This document shows positions 34,215-44,400 of a DNA stretch of 64,000 nucleotides, one piece after another. The notes beneath the pieces were generated by a model. The model ran no database searches and was not told where the DNA came from. It worked only from the letters and a program-made list of their open reading frames with translations. Source of the DNA: Ananas comosus (taxonomy: Eukaryota; Streptophyta; Magnoliopsida; Poales; Bromeliaceae); NCBI RefSeq assembly GCF_001540865.1, contig NC_033633.1:5188603-5252602 (forward strand). Reading direction: 5' to 3'. The number at the start of each line of letters is the position of its first letter. Within the stretch, counting starts at the first letter, position 1. The position numbers and the translations under genes were made by a program.

Positions 34215-34268
34215 GAGCCAGGACCGAGTGAGCCGGCAGATGATCGCGGTAAGGGCATCGCGCCCTAG
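34215..34268 (+). CDS. LTR mini-exon EPGPSEPADDRGKGIAP-stop
   Basis: Follows ccactatttccacag, an acceptor-like tract, with agttctcacc upstream as a branch-point-like word and the block ccactgggaac at about 34174. The frame ends TAG. It shares the first E-P and the DRGKG(I/V)A ending with the frames at 31412, 51144, 59227 and 23071. It lies about 440 bases before the LTR end. Confidence 0.45.
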   Translation, partial: EPGPSEPADDRGKGIAP

Positions 34269-34792
34269 GTAGTGACCGCCCGAGATGGTTATCATTTTGT
34301 AGTCGCATACCCTTTACTATCATCTTTTGTATTTGATGATTTTAGTATCATGAACTTGCTTTAATGAATGATGTAAAGGATATTTATTTTAAATGTCAAA
34401 ACTTATATTTTGGGAGAAATGAGATGTGAAAAGAAATGATGCAAGAATGTAAAAGAACTTGATTATAATTGGATGCATGTATGTGATTTAAATTTAGTCA
34501 TATCACTTGTATATTGATTGGTTAATTCTTTCACCTTGGCTATTGCTTACCCTCGTGCAAGCCATTGTGTATGCTTCCGCTTATGCAAATTTTACTCTAT
34601 TGATACTTGTTATTGAGCCTTGGGCGGACAGGGAAGCTCTGTCCATTCAGCGTCTGTTTGACGCTCTCGAACCGGCCAAAAGGGATTGGGCTAGGGGCGT
34701 GACATTCGCATGATTTGAATATTATTCTCTTTGAGTGGGGTTGCGATAGCGTGGGTTTTACTAATTTGCGCTTTTATGTTGTTGTAGTGATT

Positions 34793-35985
34793 ATGCCGAC
34801 TATTCGCTCTAAATCTATTGGAGCGGACAATGCGGCAAATTTCGAGAAGGTGGAGACCTTCGCTACCTCCGAATCTAGTGAGGTCCGCGAGTTAAGGACC
34901 CAACTTACGGTCCTTACTGATTTGGTAACTCAGCAGGCGGTGGCGGCTCAGCAGTAGGCCGAAGCGGCGCGTCGACAGGAGGCGCGGATGAAGCGATTGG
35001 AGGATCTTCTACTTTAGCAGTCAGCTGCTAGGGAGGCACGGGATCCCTCACCACCCGCGCCAGATGAGGATGTTGCACCGAGGGCGGCGTCTTCCGCGCC
35101 CGGCACTTCGTGGCGGCACCCGTTGTGGCGCCCCAGGAGGAGGTTGTTGCGGCACCACCAGTTCAGGTGCCTCCGGCGGGAGTAGTTTTCTCCATGATGG
35201 TTGCTGGGGAGGAGCGGGACCGGCTCATGGATCGCCTCAATGAGTTCAGGAGGTGCAATTCCCGGATCTTTGATGGAGAGAAGGCCGACCACTGAATTGT
35301 GGAAAAGTGGTTGATGCATATGGAAAAGCTTTTCTATGATACCTTCGTGGAGGAGAGGGACAGAGTTTGGCTTGCCACTCATCACCTAGATGGCGAGGCC
35401 TATCGTTAGTGGTTGGACATCCAGGACAACCTCAACATGGATTTGTCGGCTATTTCTTGGAAGCGGTTCAAGGAGCTTCTGTTGGCACACTACTTCCCCG
35501 ACAGTGTCAAGAGGCAAATGGCAAAGGACTTGCGCAGCTTGTGCCAGGGGGAGCGGACTGTGGCCGAGTATTAGCGGGAGTTCTCCCGGCTCCACCATTG
35601 GATGCCTTTCGTCGTGCGGGACGACAGAATAAGGCCCGCATTTTTCAGAGTAGACTTCGGCCGTCGATCTTCCGCTTCGTGCAATCATCGAATCTGCAGA
35701 CCTATCGGGAGGTGGTGATGAACCGTGCTCTCATTGTGGAGAGGGGCGCGGCAGATGTGCAGGAACGAAGAGAAGGCATGGACAAGGGTAAAGGTAAGAG
35801 ACCCGCGGCTGAGGGTGCGAGTCAGGCGCACTCTAGGTGGCCGTCGAGACACCCGAGGAGCCAGTTGAGAGGGCGTAGCTCATTTGCGCAGCGAGGAGGT
35901 TCTGATCGTCGCCGACCTCCCCAGTGTGTGATATGCGGTTGTCCCCACATTCCATCGTAGTGTCCGCAGCGAGGAGGCAGGTGCT
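34793..35985 (+). pseudogene. gag: capsid and first part of zinc-knuckle region
   Basis: Starts at an ATG (MPTIRSKS) about 90 bases after the nested solo LTR. A coiled Gln/Glu-rich segment is followed, in a second frame from about 35110, by the capsid core with RLNEFRRCNSRIFDGEKADH and EKWLMHMEKLFYDT, WKRFKELLLAHYFPDSV and LCQGERTVAEY, typical Retrotrans_gag landmarks. Stops at 34955, 35015, 35293, 35407, 35571 and 35957 are TAG or TGA where Gln or Trp is expected. Basic stretch and first knuckle (CVICGCPH) follow, then the gene is split at 35985 by an LTR. Confidence 0.8.
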
Positions 35986-38045
35986 TGTAAGGAAATGTGC
36001 GCATCTGTATGTGCATTTAATGCAGCGGAAATAAATTTTATTTATAAAATATGATCCAATCATGTATACTTTAATATCATAACATTTATGATATTAGTAT
36101 ATATATGTATCAAGATCATCTCGTGTGACACACAAAATTATTATTCTAATCTAATTAGAAGAAAGGTTCGAATTTCAACCTGTGCAATGTACCGAATTAT
36201 TTCACGGTTGACGTGGATCTAAACTTCTGGTCCTTTGAGCCGCACAAGTGTTCGGCCTCTACGTGTATCCACACAAGGCTGATCCGAGATCTGTGCTTCA
36301 CACAATCACAGTGTAATCTCGAAACTCCTTTCGTGATATCTTGTGTCAATGTGGAGAAAAATTAATCCTCAAAATTGTGCTAGCAATTTGAAGAGGATTA
36401 ACTATAGAGACTAATTAATATTGGAGGACCACTCTCTTATGATTAAAAGAGAGCTCTATACAATTAAAAAACTTTCTCTCTTTGTTTTGTAATCTACTTC
36501 AAAACACCTATATTGTAATAATCCTCATCATCAAGATATGCCATTATTTATAGGTGAGGCAGCATACGAGTAGAGAGAAGCGAAAGAGGCGGGGAGACGT
36601 TCTCTGCACAATTAATAATGTGTTTCTCCCTCTATAAAAGAAAAGATTGTGGAGAGGAGTCCCATAAATGAGAGGAGTTAACTCCTCTCATTTAGTGCAT
36701 GGAGATGCGAAGAGAATGAAGAGAAAAAGAAGTTTTCTCTTCTACATCATAAATGCTAGAGTTTCTCCTTTTATCTTTTCTTCCACTTTCACTTCGTAAC
36801 TCCTCAAATTAATCTTTATTAATTGAGGAGTTGATGAGAGAATAATTTAAGTGCAAGTGCACCATATGCAACAATTGCGTTTAACTCTACAACTTTTAAT
36901 TTTACAAATTGGTCCTTCTTGCTAATCAATTTAGCAAGTAAATTCAGGCTTTGCTACTTTAGCAAAATAGTCTCTATTAATTCTCCAAGTACTAGATCAC
37001 ACGCAGCCTTTATTGTGTGTGACCACATAGATTCAATTCTACCTGGTAGTGAGATGTGATAGTAAACTCTTTTAATGTCACCATCGAAACTCTTCTCGAT
37101 GGACCAAAATATTTTTGGCTCTCCCAAGTGAGTGTAATTAACTATCTTAATTACTCTCATAGGTCCCACAATCCACGAGTGACACCTAGCAGTGTATCGC
37201 GGCAATCCAAGTAGAATTAATAATAGACGGAACCTCTAGGTGTAGTTACCGTGTGATAAAATCCTTCTATCACTAGTCCCGATTTAGCCGAGGTTATGGA
37301 TTACTCGTCAAACCCCATTACTCAATCATATGTCTCATCTGATTAACAATTAATATGGAAACTCTTTTCCATAAAATCATACTGCCTTGGCCAAGGACTT
37401 TTATATCTTGTAAAACAGATAGTATAGGACAATTACCTCTCTACCGAGGTTGATAGATTCCATCTTGACACACACTTACCTCCACGTATGACCCACTGCA
37501 GCCAACATGTGTTGACTTAACCCATGATTAGGGTATAGGTATTTACACAGTCAAACTACAATAACCCACACGCAAGATAACCATGGTGCCTAAAGTCAAA
37601 GGATCACTCACACTACTACAGTATGGAACAATTCACTGACGAGTGAGTAGACATCCATGTGATTGTTTATAGTTGGTCACGCTCAGTGAAATTGTTCTCC
37701 AACATTCACCTGTATGCTTATTCTAGTGTCACCACACTAATGACATGAGGCTCGTCATCCCATAAAGGAAGTACAGTATACACTGATCTATCCGGATTTA
37801 CCACTGCCCTTTTGATAATCCTATGATCAGGAGCATTTAAGAATTAATTACAGAAGAATATATGTCTCAAATTTCTAACTTCTTAGAAAGTTAATTCTTC
37901 TAGTATTACTTCTATGGACGATTCATAAATATGCATTTGGCAATAATATGAATGAAGAATGCTAGATTTAATCATAAAAGAAAAGTACACTGATATTAAC
38001 CCTTTAAGTTATGACAAGATTGGCTTATAGGGCATATAACTAACG
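35986..38045 (-). mobile_element. Angela-like copia solo LTR inside the gag zinc knuckle
   Basis: Plus-strand start TGTAAGGAAATG at 35986 and end ATATAACTAACG at 38045, so the minus strand begins (C/T)GTTAGTTATATGCCCTATAAGCC, reminiscent of Angela/BARE LTR starts (family resemblance from memory, not tested). Flanks gtgct (35981-35985) and gtact (38046-38050) are a 5-bp target duplication with one change. Removing 2060 bases plus one duplicate brings the second Cys knuckle of gag back into frame across the join. No internal copia sequence is present, so it is a solo LTR. Ends differ from TG...CA by one transition. Confidence 0.8.
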
Positions 38046-38694
38046 GTACTTCCTTTGTGGCCAGGAGGGCCACTTTCGGACCAAATGCCCGAGGGGTTCA
38101 TCACCGTCACCGTCATCTGCATCGGTACCGGCTCTATCAGCTTCTAGCCGGGGGAAACCATCGGCGCACTACCCGTCTGGGCGGCCACCCATCCAGCGAC
38201 AGTCTGAGGGGTCACGACAGGCCCCGAGCGGGCGTATGTATGCAGCCCAGACGGAAGAGGCGGCAGCAGCCGAGGATGTGGTGAAAGGTATCATTTTATT
38301 AAATGGCATTCAAGTTCGAGCTTTATTTGATACCGGTGCATCGCATTCATTCATAAATCGGCTGTTTGCCGAGCTGCATGACATCCCACTAGTTTCTTTG
38401 TTGCATCCGGGAAGTGTTGTTGTACCCGACCACACCTTGAACATTCGGGAGTTTTGCCCCAGTTGCCCTGTTCGGGTAGGGGATTGGATTATATCCGTGG
38501 ATTTGCTAGCCTTGCGCAAGCTGGGAGAGTTTGATGTGGTTTTGGGTATGGATTGGTTGACGAGATACTTCGCCTCTATCGATTGCAAGAATCGAACTGT
38601 CACTTCTAGAGAACCGGGTCAAGATGAAGTTGTTTTTAGAGGATGCCAGAGCTCGCTGTTTGCGATGACGGTTAGCTCTTCATGAGCTAGGCAG
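38046..38694 (+). pseudogene. second zinc knuckle, linker and aspartic protease
   Basis: Opens with CGQEGHFRTKC, the second half of a CxxCxxxxHxxxxC knuckle, followed by a Ser/Pro/Arg linker. The frame from 38236 reads VKGIILLNGIQVRALFDTGASHSFI, with the protease active-site DTGAS at 38329-38343, and FDVVLGMDWL farther on. This domain is open for 150 residues; its only break is TGA at 38683, probably from CGA. The protease would cut the polyprotein. Confidence 0.88.
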
Positions 38695-39813
38695 TTGATC
38701 AGCAGAGGTTGTATAGTCTATTTGGCTAGTGTTGTGCTGAGGGGTGATGATGACACCCCTAGGATTGAGGATAACCCGGTGGTATGGGAGTTTTGTGACG
38801 TGTTTCCAGCGGAGCTACCTGATATGCCACCTGATAGGGAGATTGAGTTTGTGGTAGATCTCATCCCTGGGACTACCCCAATCTCAAAGGCACCCTATAT
38901 GATGGCACCGGTTGAGTTGAAAGAGCTGAGGGCACAGCTGCAGGATTTGTTGGATAAAGATTTTGTTCAACCTAGCATCTCACCTTGGAGAGCGCCAGTT
39001 TTGTTCGTCAAGAAGAAAGACGGATCGCTTCGGTTGTGTGTGGATTATTGTGAACTTAATAAAGTCACGATCAAGAACAAGTATCCGTTGCCAAGAATTG
39101 ATGACTTGTTTGATCAGCTTCAGGGATTATGTGTGTATTCCAAGATCGACTTGCAGTCGGGATACCACCAGTTGAAGATCAAGCCCGAGGATGTATCGAA
39201 GACGGCTTTCAGAACACGGTATGGACCTTATGAGTTCATTGTTATGCCGTTTGGGCTTACTAATGTCCCGGCAGCTTTTATGGATCTAATGAACCGTGTT
39301 TTCATGTCGTATCTAGACAGGTTCGTCGTGGTGTTCATCGACGACATTTTGGTTTATTCTCGAAGTGACAAGGATCATGAAGAGCATTTAAGACTTGTAC
39401 TTCAAGTGGTTCGAGAAAAGAAGCTCTTTGTCAAGTTGAGAAAGTGCGAATTTTGGCTTCGAGAGGTGGCATTTTTGGGAAACTTGATTTTGGGATTGGG
39501 TATAGCCGTGGATCCTAGGAAGATTAAAGCTATCAAGGATTGGCCTAGACCGACGAGTGTCACTGAGATCCAGAGTTTTCTTGGTTTGGCCAACTACTAC
39601 CGGAGATTTATTGACGGGTTTGTGAAGTTGTCTACTCCCCTCATGCGGCTCACACACAAAGGCACCAAGTTCATTTGGAATGATGCGTGCGAGAGAAGCT
39701 TTCAAGAGCTGAAGGAACGGTTGACGACCGCCCCAATCCTGACCTTGCCAGTAGCTGGAGCAGGGTATGTGATTTATAGTGATGCATCTTTTTTATGCAG
39801 GATGGAAAAGTGA
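38695..39813 (+). pseudogene. reverse transcriptase, intact frame of 372 codons
   Basis: The longest open frame in the window. Landmarks in order: [105 protein letters not shown] (catalytic FIDD) and [12 protein letters not shown], then thumb and the start of RNase H (YSDAS). A deletion of some 24 bases with a frame change just after YSDAS (about 39790) ends the frame. The catalytic aspartates are present, but without intact RNase H and integrase the element cannot move by itself. Confidence 0.9.
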
Positions 39814-40110
39814 TCGCGTGTGCTTCTCGCCAATTGAAGGAGTATAAAAGGAGCTATCCTACACATGATTTGGAGTTGGCGGCCGTAGTCTTTGCCTTAA
39901 GCTATGGCGTCACTATCTTTATGGCAAGCGGTGTGAAGTATACACGGATCACAAGAGCTTAAAGTACTTATTCACTCAGAAGGAGTTGAACTTGAAGCAG
40001 CGCAGATGGTTGAAGCTACTCAAGGATTATGATTTGACAATCCTCTACCACCCGGGCAAGGCTAACGTGGTAGCAGATGCTTTAAGTCGGAAGTCAACAG
40101 AAAATTTGGC
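39790..40110 (+). pseudogene. RNase H domain, two frame breaks
   Basis: After the deletion the frame continues [19 protein letters not shown], [13 protein letters not shown], then a single-base loss near 39900 shifts it; the +1 frame resumes with [15 protein letters not shown] sequence and, from 39986, [19 protein letters not shown] and [17 protein letters not shown]. The DAS, E-L and D-H-K blocks of gypsy RNase H can all be located. It would remove the RNA template during cDNA synthesis. Confidence 0.8.
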
Positions 40111-41660
40111 AATGCTTGTAGCCACACAACCGCCGTTGATTGAGCAGATGAAACAGTTGGAGTTGGAGGTGGTGGCTCCTGATACACCCTTGAGATTGAT
40201 GGCTTTAGTGGTGCAACCTACCTTATTGGAAAGGATTAAAGAAAAGCAAGTTCACGATGTAGAGCTGCAAAAGGTTCAAGCTAAGATGGTTGATGGTTAC
40301 ACCGGTGATTATCACGTGGACGACCAAGGGTTCTTGTGTTTTCGCGAGCGGATTTGTGTACCGGCAGAATCGGGAATTAAAGAAGATATTCTTCAAGAAG
40401 CTCACCGTGCATCCTATGCTTTACATCCAGGAGGCACCAAGATATACAAGGATTTGAAGTTACTTTATTGGTGGCCCGGAATAAAAAAGGACGTTGGCTA
40501 GTTTGTAACTCGATGTTTAACTTGTTAACAAGTGAAAGCTGAGCACCGACTACCCGCGGAGAAACTTCAAAGTTTATCTATTCCCGTGTGGAAGTGGGAA
40601 AAGATCACCATGGATTTTGTTATGGGATTGCCTCGCTCTCAGGTCGAGCATGATGCTATTTAGGTGATCGTGGATAGGTTGACGAAATCGGCTTATTTTA
40701 TACATATTCACACGACTTGGACTGGTGAGAGACTCGCACAAGTGTACCTTAATGAGATTGTGCGACTTCATGGAGTGCCTACTTCGATAGTATCCAATAG
40801 AGATCCCAGATTTGTATCTCACTTTTGGAGGAGTCTGCAGGATGCATTGGGCAATCGTTTGGATTTCAGCACTGCTTTTCACTCTCAGAGTGATGGACAA
40901 TCTAAGCGCACTATACAGACATTAGAGGATATGCTTCGAGCGTGCGTGATAGACTTCTAGGGAGGATGGTCACAGCACTTACCGATGGTAGAGTTTGCTT
41001 ATAACAATAGTTATCAAGTAAGAATTAAGATGGCACCCTTCGAAGCATTTTATGGACGGAAGTGTAGATCGTCATTTCATTGGAGTGAAGTTGGCGAGAG
41101 ATTGGCTTTCGACCCTAATGTGCTCTAGGAAGCAGAGGATAAGGTTCGCCTTGCTCGAGAGCATTTGCTGACGGCTCAGAGTAGACAGAAGAGCTATGCT
41201 GATAAGCGACGACGAGACTTGGAGTTTCTAGTTGGAGATCATGTTTTCTTGAAAGTCTCGCCGACCAAAGAAATTAGAAGATTTAGCATTCGGGGTAAAT
41301 TGAGCCTCCGGTTTATTGGACCGTATGAGATTTTGGAGTGTGTAGGCCCTGTAGCGTATAGGCTTGCTCTACCATCGAACCTATCGGGAGTGCACAATGT
41401 GTTTCATGTTTCGGTCCTTCGGAAGTATATCTTCGACTCAGCTCACGTTTTGGATGTTTTACCATTGGAGCTGAGGGATGATTTGAGCTTTGAAGAGCAA
41501 CCGGTAAGGATCTTGGCCCGCGAGATAAAGAAACTTCGGAATCACGATATTTCTTATGTGAAGGTTCTTTGAAGCAACCACGATAAACGCGAGGCCACGT
41601 GGGAGTTGGAGAGCGCACTGTAGGAGCGCTATCCCCATCTTTTTCAGATGGAGTCTTGAG
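40111..41660 (+). pseudogene. integrase with GPY/F motif and chromodomain-like tail
   Basis: Zinc-finger part [26 protein letters not shown], then C..C with TAG (40499) and TAA (40526) stops; catalytic core with [12 protein letters not shown] (first Asp), [15 protein letters not shown] (second Asp) and [13 protein letters not shown] (Glu). C-terminus RFIGPYEIL and NVFHVSVLRKY. The tail SFEEQPVRILAREIKKLRN..., then VKVL and EATWELES, matches the chromodomain-like end of Tekay elements. Further stops at 40661, 40958, 41127, 41572 and 41621 are single C-to-T type changes. Confidence 0.88.
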
Positions 41661-41699
41661 GTAACTTGCTTTTAAGTTTCGCGGACGAAACTCCTGTTT

Positions 41700-41711
41700 A
41701 GGAGAGGAGAA
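41700..41711 (+). other. polypurine tract
   Basis: aggagaggagaa directly precedes the 3' LTR start TGTAACACA at 41712. It follows the usual trailer with ttcgcggacgaaactcc. Confidence 0.85.
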
Positions 41712-42632
41712 TGTAACACATTGAATTTTAGCAAATCGCAAGGTTCGAGTGTTCGAACTGTGTTCTGAATATTTTCAGGTTTTCTAGAGGGTCGTTGACT
41801 GTGTTCCGACCTATAACTCGCATCCCGAGGAGCGAGGATGAAGACTTGGCACCAAAATCTCCAAATTGCAGATTTTGGCTGCTCTCGGGTTGAGCTTTGC
41901 AGGGCAGAGTACCGATACTGCATCGGCGGAGTACCGATATTGGACCTTGTACCGGTACGCAGTGAATTTTATCTTTTGACCGAGGCTCGGGTTTGGCGAG
42001 CTCGGCTGCCTGGTACCGGTACTCCAGCCCGCATACCGGTACGCAATGCAGGTGCAAACTGCATATTGTTGAGGGATTTTTTTGAGTTTGTTACAACTCT
42101 ATATATACCCTACGCCCCCTTTTGGGTTCCCTGAGCTTGGAACCAGAGAAGAACCAGGTAGGGGACTTCTCCACTTCCCCTCTTTGATTTTCTTTTCTTT
42201 TTACTTGGATTTTGGAGAATTAATCACCTCTTTTGCTCCTTTTTGGCATGTTGGTGGTTTTCCACCATTGGAGAAGCTTGAAGTGAGAGATTAGAGCTTG
42301 TTTGAGGAAAGATCTCCAACCCTAGCATCTTCTAGCTTGGTTTGGAGCTTGGGAAAAGGTTAGTATCCTCTCTACCACTTGTGATTGTGGTTTTACTTAA
42401 GTTTTGGGAAGAAAACCTAGTTATGTTGAATCTAGGATTTTATTTGGGGGTTTTTGATTAGTAGCTTTTGGGGCTAAATTGATAGGTGTAGAACCTTCTT
42501 ATAGGTGGGATTAGAAATACTCTAACTTTCTTTTGGAGATTGGGAGGGTGTTTCACCATCCAAGGTGAGTTTTGACCTTTCTTTGGGTTTGTTAAAGTTT
42601 AGCTCATAGGGTGTTCGTTCATTACCCCTTAT
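41712..42632 (+). mobile_element. 3' LTR, truncated
   Basis: Matches the first 0.93 kb of the 5' LTR (29397-30330), including the palindrome array, TATA box and leader, then stops abruptly at about 42632 where AT-rich sequence begins. The missing 1.5 kb includes the mini-exon. Shared parts differ by several percent, largely C/T and G/A exchanges. Confidence 0.88.
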
Positions 42633-42967
42633 ATATATAAAAGTTTTAAAAGCGTAACATAATTCATTATTTAAAATATTATAATATACAATAAAAGTAT
42701 TTTTTAAATCTTAAAGCAAAAATATTTCATAATAAAAAAGACACGCGATAAGAAATTAGAGTTAGGATTTTTAGAATGGATAAATAAAAAGATATACATT
42801 TTTTAATTAAAAAAATATATGTGCGGGTACCCGTGGGTACCCGCGGGTTACCCAAAATGCCCACAGCTTAATGGGTACCTACCCATTTTACCCGTAATTT
42901 TTTGGGTTGAAAAAGTTAGTACTCATACCCACAAATTTGCAGGTAACCCGCGGGCATCCACGAGTAT
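42633..42967. other. AT-rich stretch and a small GGGTACCC-rich palindromic element
   Basis: 42633-42820 is AT-rich without features. 42827-42967 has gtgcgggtacccgtgggtac on the left and gtaacccgcgggcatcc on the right, partly inverted copies of each other, as in small hAT-like non-autonomous elements that carry gggtaccc words. No transposase. Class uncertain. Confidence 0.4.
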
Positions 42968-43335
42968 TGGTAGAGATTGCCGGGTCTAGATATGGGACTA
43001 TTGGGGTGTCACAGACTCCTCCGGTTTAGACTCTGACATTCTCGTCGGCCCTAAACACACACAGCCCAAGATTATCAAGCGTTCTGACTTGTCTCGCTAG
43101 CTTTTGTCATTCTGACCCTGACTTACCCTGTCAATCATCAAATCCTGGCTTAGTTTGTCATTCCGACTCTGTTTCAGCTAAGACTCATCTCACACTTCCG
43201 GCTGGTGAACTGGCCCTGATACCGAATGTAACGACCCAGCCCACTAGCAATAATAACTCGTTTGGCCCAAACATTGGCCCAAAATGCTTAAATCCAGTTA
43301 TTATTAGTAGGGTAGAGCCCTCTCACATAGCCTGT
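42968..43335 (-). mobile_element. TRIM retrotransposon remnant
   Basis: Left LTR end tatgggactattggggtgtcaca (ends 43012), internal region of about 214 bases, right LTR start TGTAACGACCCAGCCC at 43227. Just inside the right LTR the minus strand reads ggtatcagggcca, a PBS-like word for initiator tRNA-Met; just inside the left LTR it has a purine-rich ggaggagtc. This gives minus orientation. The solo LTR at 56944-57096 shows the full 153-base LTR. The ending gatgtgggac...cacA resembles Cassandra-type TRIMs, by recollection. Confidence 0.65.
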
Positions 43336-43606
43336 TGATCTTGAGCTGTGTGTGTGTGTTTAGAGCTGATCAGGACAACAAGGCCTAAACGAGGGGCGTG
43401 TGTGTGTGTGTATATATATATATATACTACTATATTATTATATATATTAATATAGAGAGAAGCGACGATTGATGGGGATGATGGGGATGCGGGTCTCGGG
43501 GGCGTGTCGTGTGATGATGTATGCGAAGAGATATAGTTTTAATATATTATTGCAGAGAAGGAGAGAGAGAGAGAGCTAGAGAGAGAGAGAGAACTAGGCT
43601 AATATA
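43336..43606. repeat. GT, TA and GA microsatellites
   Basis: (GT)n at 43350-43360 and 43398-43410, running into (TA)n to about 43430, and (GA)n at 43555-43595. A second TA/GA pair lies at 43812-43890. No coding potential. Confidence 0.8.
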
Positions 43607-43797
43607 CTATTAATAGCACCAAGTCATTGGTGCTACCAAGTTTTTGGCCATTGGATTAAGAGATGTGCGGTTAGGATGATGTGGGCACGCTAGGGTTGAG
43701 TGGTGGTTGGTTGAATAGTATGATCTAACGTGAAAATGATCAAAAGGTGATCTAACGCAAAAAACTTGTAGCACCAAGTGCTTCGTGCTATTAATAG
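43607..43797. mobile_element. MITE, copy 1
   Basis: Inverted ends ctattaatagcaccaag and its reverse, extending about 40 bases (gcaccaagt, ggtgctac, aagtttttgg). Interior has ggttaggatgatgtggg and ggttggttgaatagtatg. Two further copies follow at 43901-44260 (reverse) and 44283-44400 (partial), sharing the interior words. Superfamily unassigned. Confidence 0.7.
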
Positions 43798-43900
43798 CAT
43801 ATAGCCGGACTCCATATATATATATATATATATATATAATAGAAGAGAGAGGACGAGAGAGAGAGAGAGACGAGAGAGAGAGAAAGAAAGAGTCCGGATA

Positions 43901-44260
43901 TGGTGCTTGTTAAAAGCATTACGTTAAATCTACTCCTTTTATCATTTACACCCATTAGATCATACTATTCAACCAACCACCTACTCAACCCTATTATGGG
44001 TCTCATATCATCCTAACTGTACATATTTTAATCCAATTGCCAAAAAATCTACAAACACTAATACCTTTCTTTTTTGGAGAGATAGGTAGCCACGCTACCC
44101 GCTTGTTTATTTCATTTATAAATAAACTTAACTAGAAATGTGAATCAACTAGGATTCGAACTTGGGTCTCGGTACAACCCAAGCCCTTTGCCACTTGCTC
44201 TAGGGACGGTCGATCAAACACTAATAACTCTGGTACTTTAAAAGCATAGGAGCTAAATTC
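43901..44260. mobile_element. MITE, copy 2 (reverse), carrying a SINE
   Basis: Reverse-complement relative of copy 1: gatcatactattcaaccaac and atcatcctaactgtac words match its interior. It is interrupted by the SINE at 44064-44215 with an 11-base duplication. Its right end (ggtactttaaaagcatagg...) is mirrored at 44283-44311, forming a 29-base perfect inverted repeat with a TA-rich loop. Confidence 0.65.
44064..44215 (-). mobile_element. Au-like SINE
   Basis: On the minus strand: a tRNA-like head with B box GTTCGAATCC (44145-44160 region), the body gattcacatttctagttaag, then gggtagcgtggctacctatc and a final run ccaaaaaagaaagg. This order matches plant Au SINEs (family recalled, not searched). 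Flanked by an 11-bp target duplication aaacactaata at 44053-44063 and 44216-44226, as expected for LINE-driven insertion. RNA polymerase III promoter boxes imply transcription from right to left. Confidence 0.85.
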
Positions 44261-44282
44261 TTCTCTCTTATATATATATATA

Positions 44283-44400
44283 GAATTTAGCTCCTATGCT
44301 TTTAAAGTACCAAGTTATTGGTGATTATAAAGTTTTCGGCCCTTGGATTAAGGATGTGACATTATGATGATGTGGGTCCTAGGGTTAGTGGGTGTATTAG
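44283..44400. mobile_element. MITE, copy 3 (truncated)
   Basis: Begins gaatttagctcctatgc, keeps the family words cccttggattaagg and gatgatgtgggtcc, and stops at about 44400 where the duplicated segment begins. The break is not at a natural element end. Confidence 0.6.

Larger units (their letters stand above)
31938..34704 (+). mobile_element. solo LTR nested in the element leader
   Basis: Ends GGGGCGTGACA at 34704 without a PBS after it, so it is not the 5' LTR of the surrounding gag-pol. Its start is less clear: about 31938 by a possible target duplication ttcgt/ttcgc (31933-31937, 34705-34709), or 31956 by a TGTCG start. It has the palindrome array at 32270-32466, a leader with aaaccctagctcc near 32622, a GC island with CTCCGGAG (33870) and the mini-exon (34215-34268). 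A single N at 32715 sits between two identical 72-base copies. Confidence 0.75.
29397..42632 (+). mobile_element. Ty3/gypsy chromovirus (Tekay/Del-like), best preserved in window
   Basis: 5' LTR 29397-31805, PBS 31814-31826, gag from 34793, protease, RT, RNase H, integrase and chromodomain-like tail to about 41660, polypurine tract 41700-41711, 3' LTR from 41712 truncated at about 42632. Two later insertions enlarge it: a solo LTR in the leader (31938-34704) and an Angela-like solo LTR in the gag zinc knuckle (35986-38045). The two LTRs differ by several percent over their shared 0.9 kb, mostly transitions. Many stops explained by C-to-T change make it inactive. Confidence 0.9.

Noticed and set aside
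36954..37205. 83-codon minus ORF in the Angela-like LTR
   Set aside because: LTRs of this type are noncoding, and the frame has no recognisable features.
44145..44160. tRNA gene suggested by a B-box sequence
   Set aside because: No acceptor stem or anticodon arm can be folded; the B box belongs to the tRNA-derived head of the SINE at 44064-44215.
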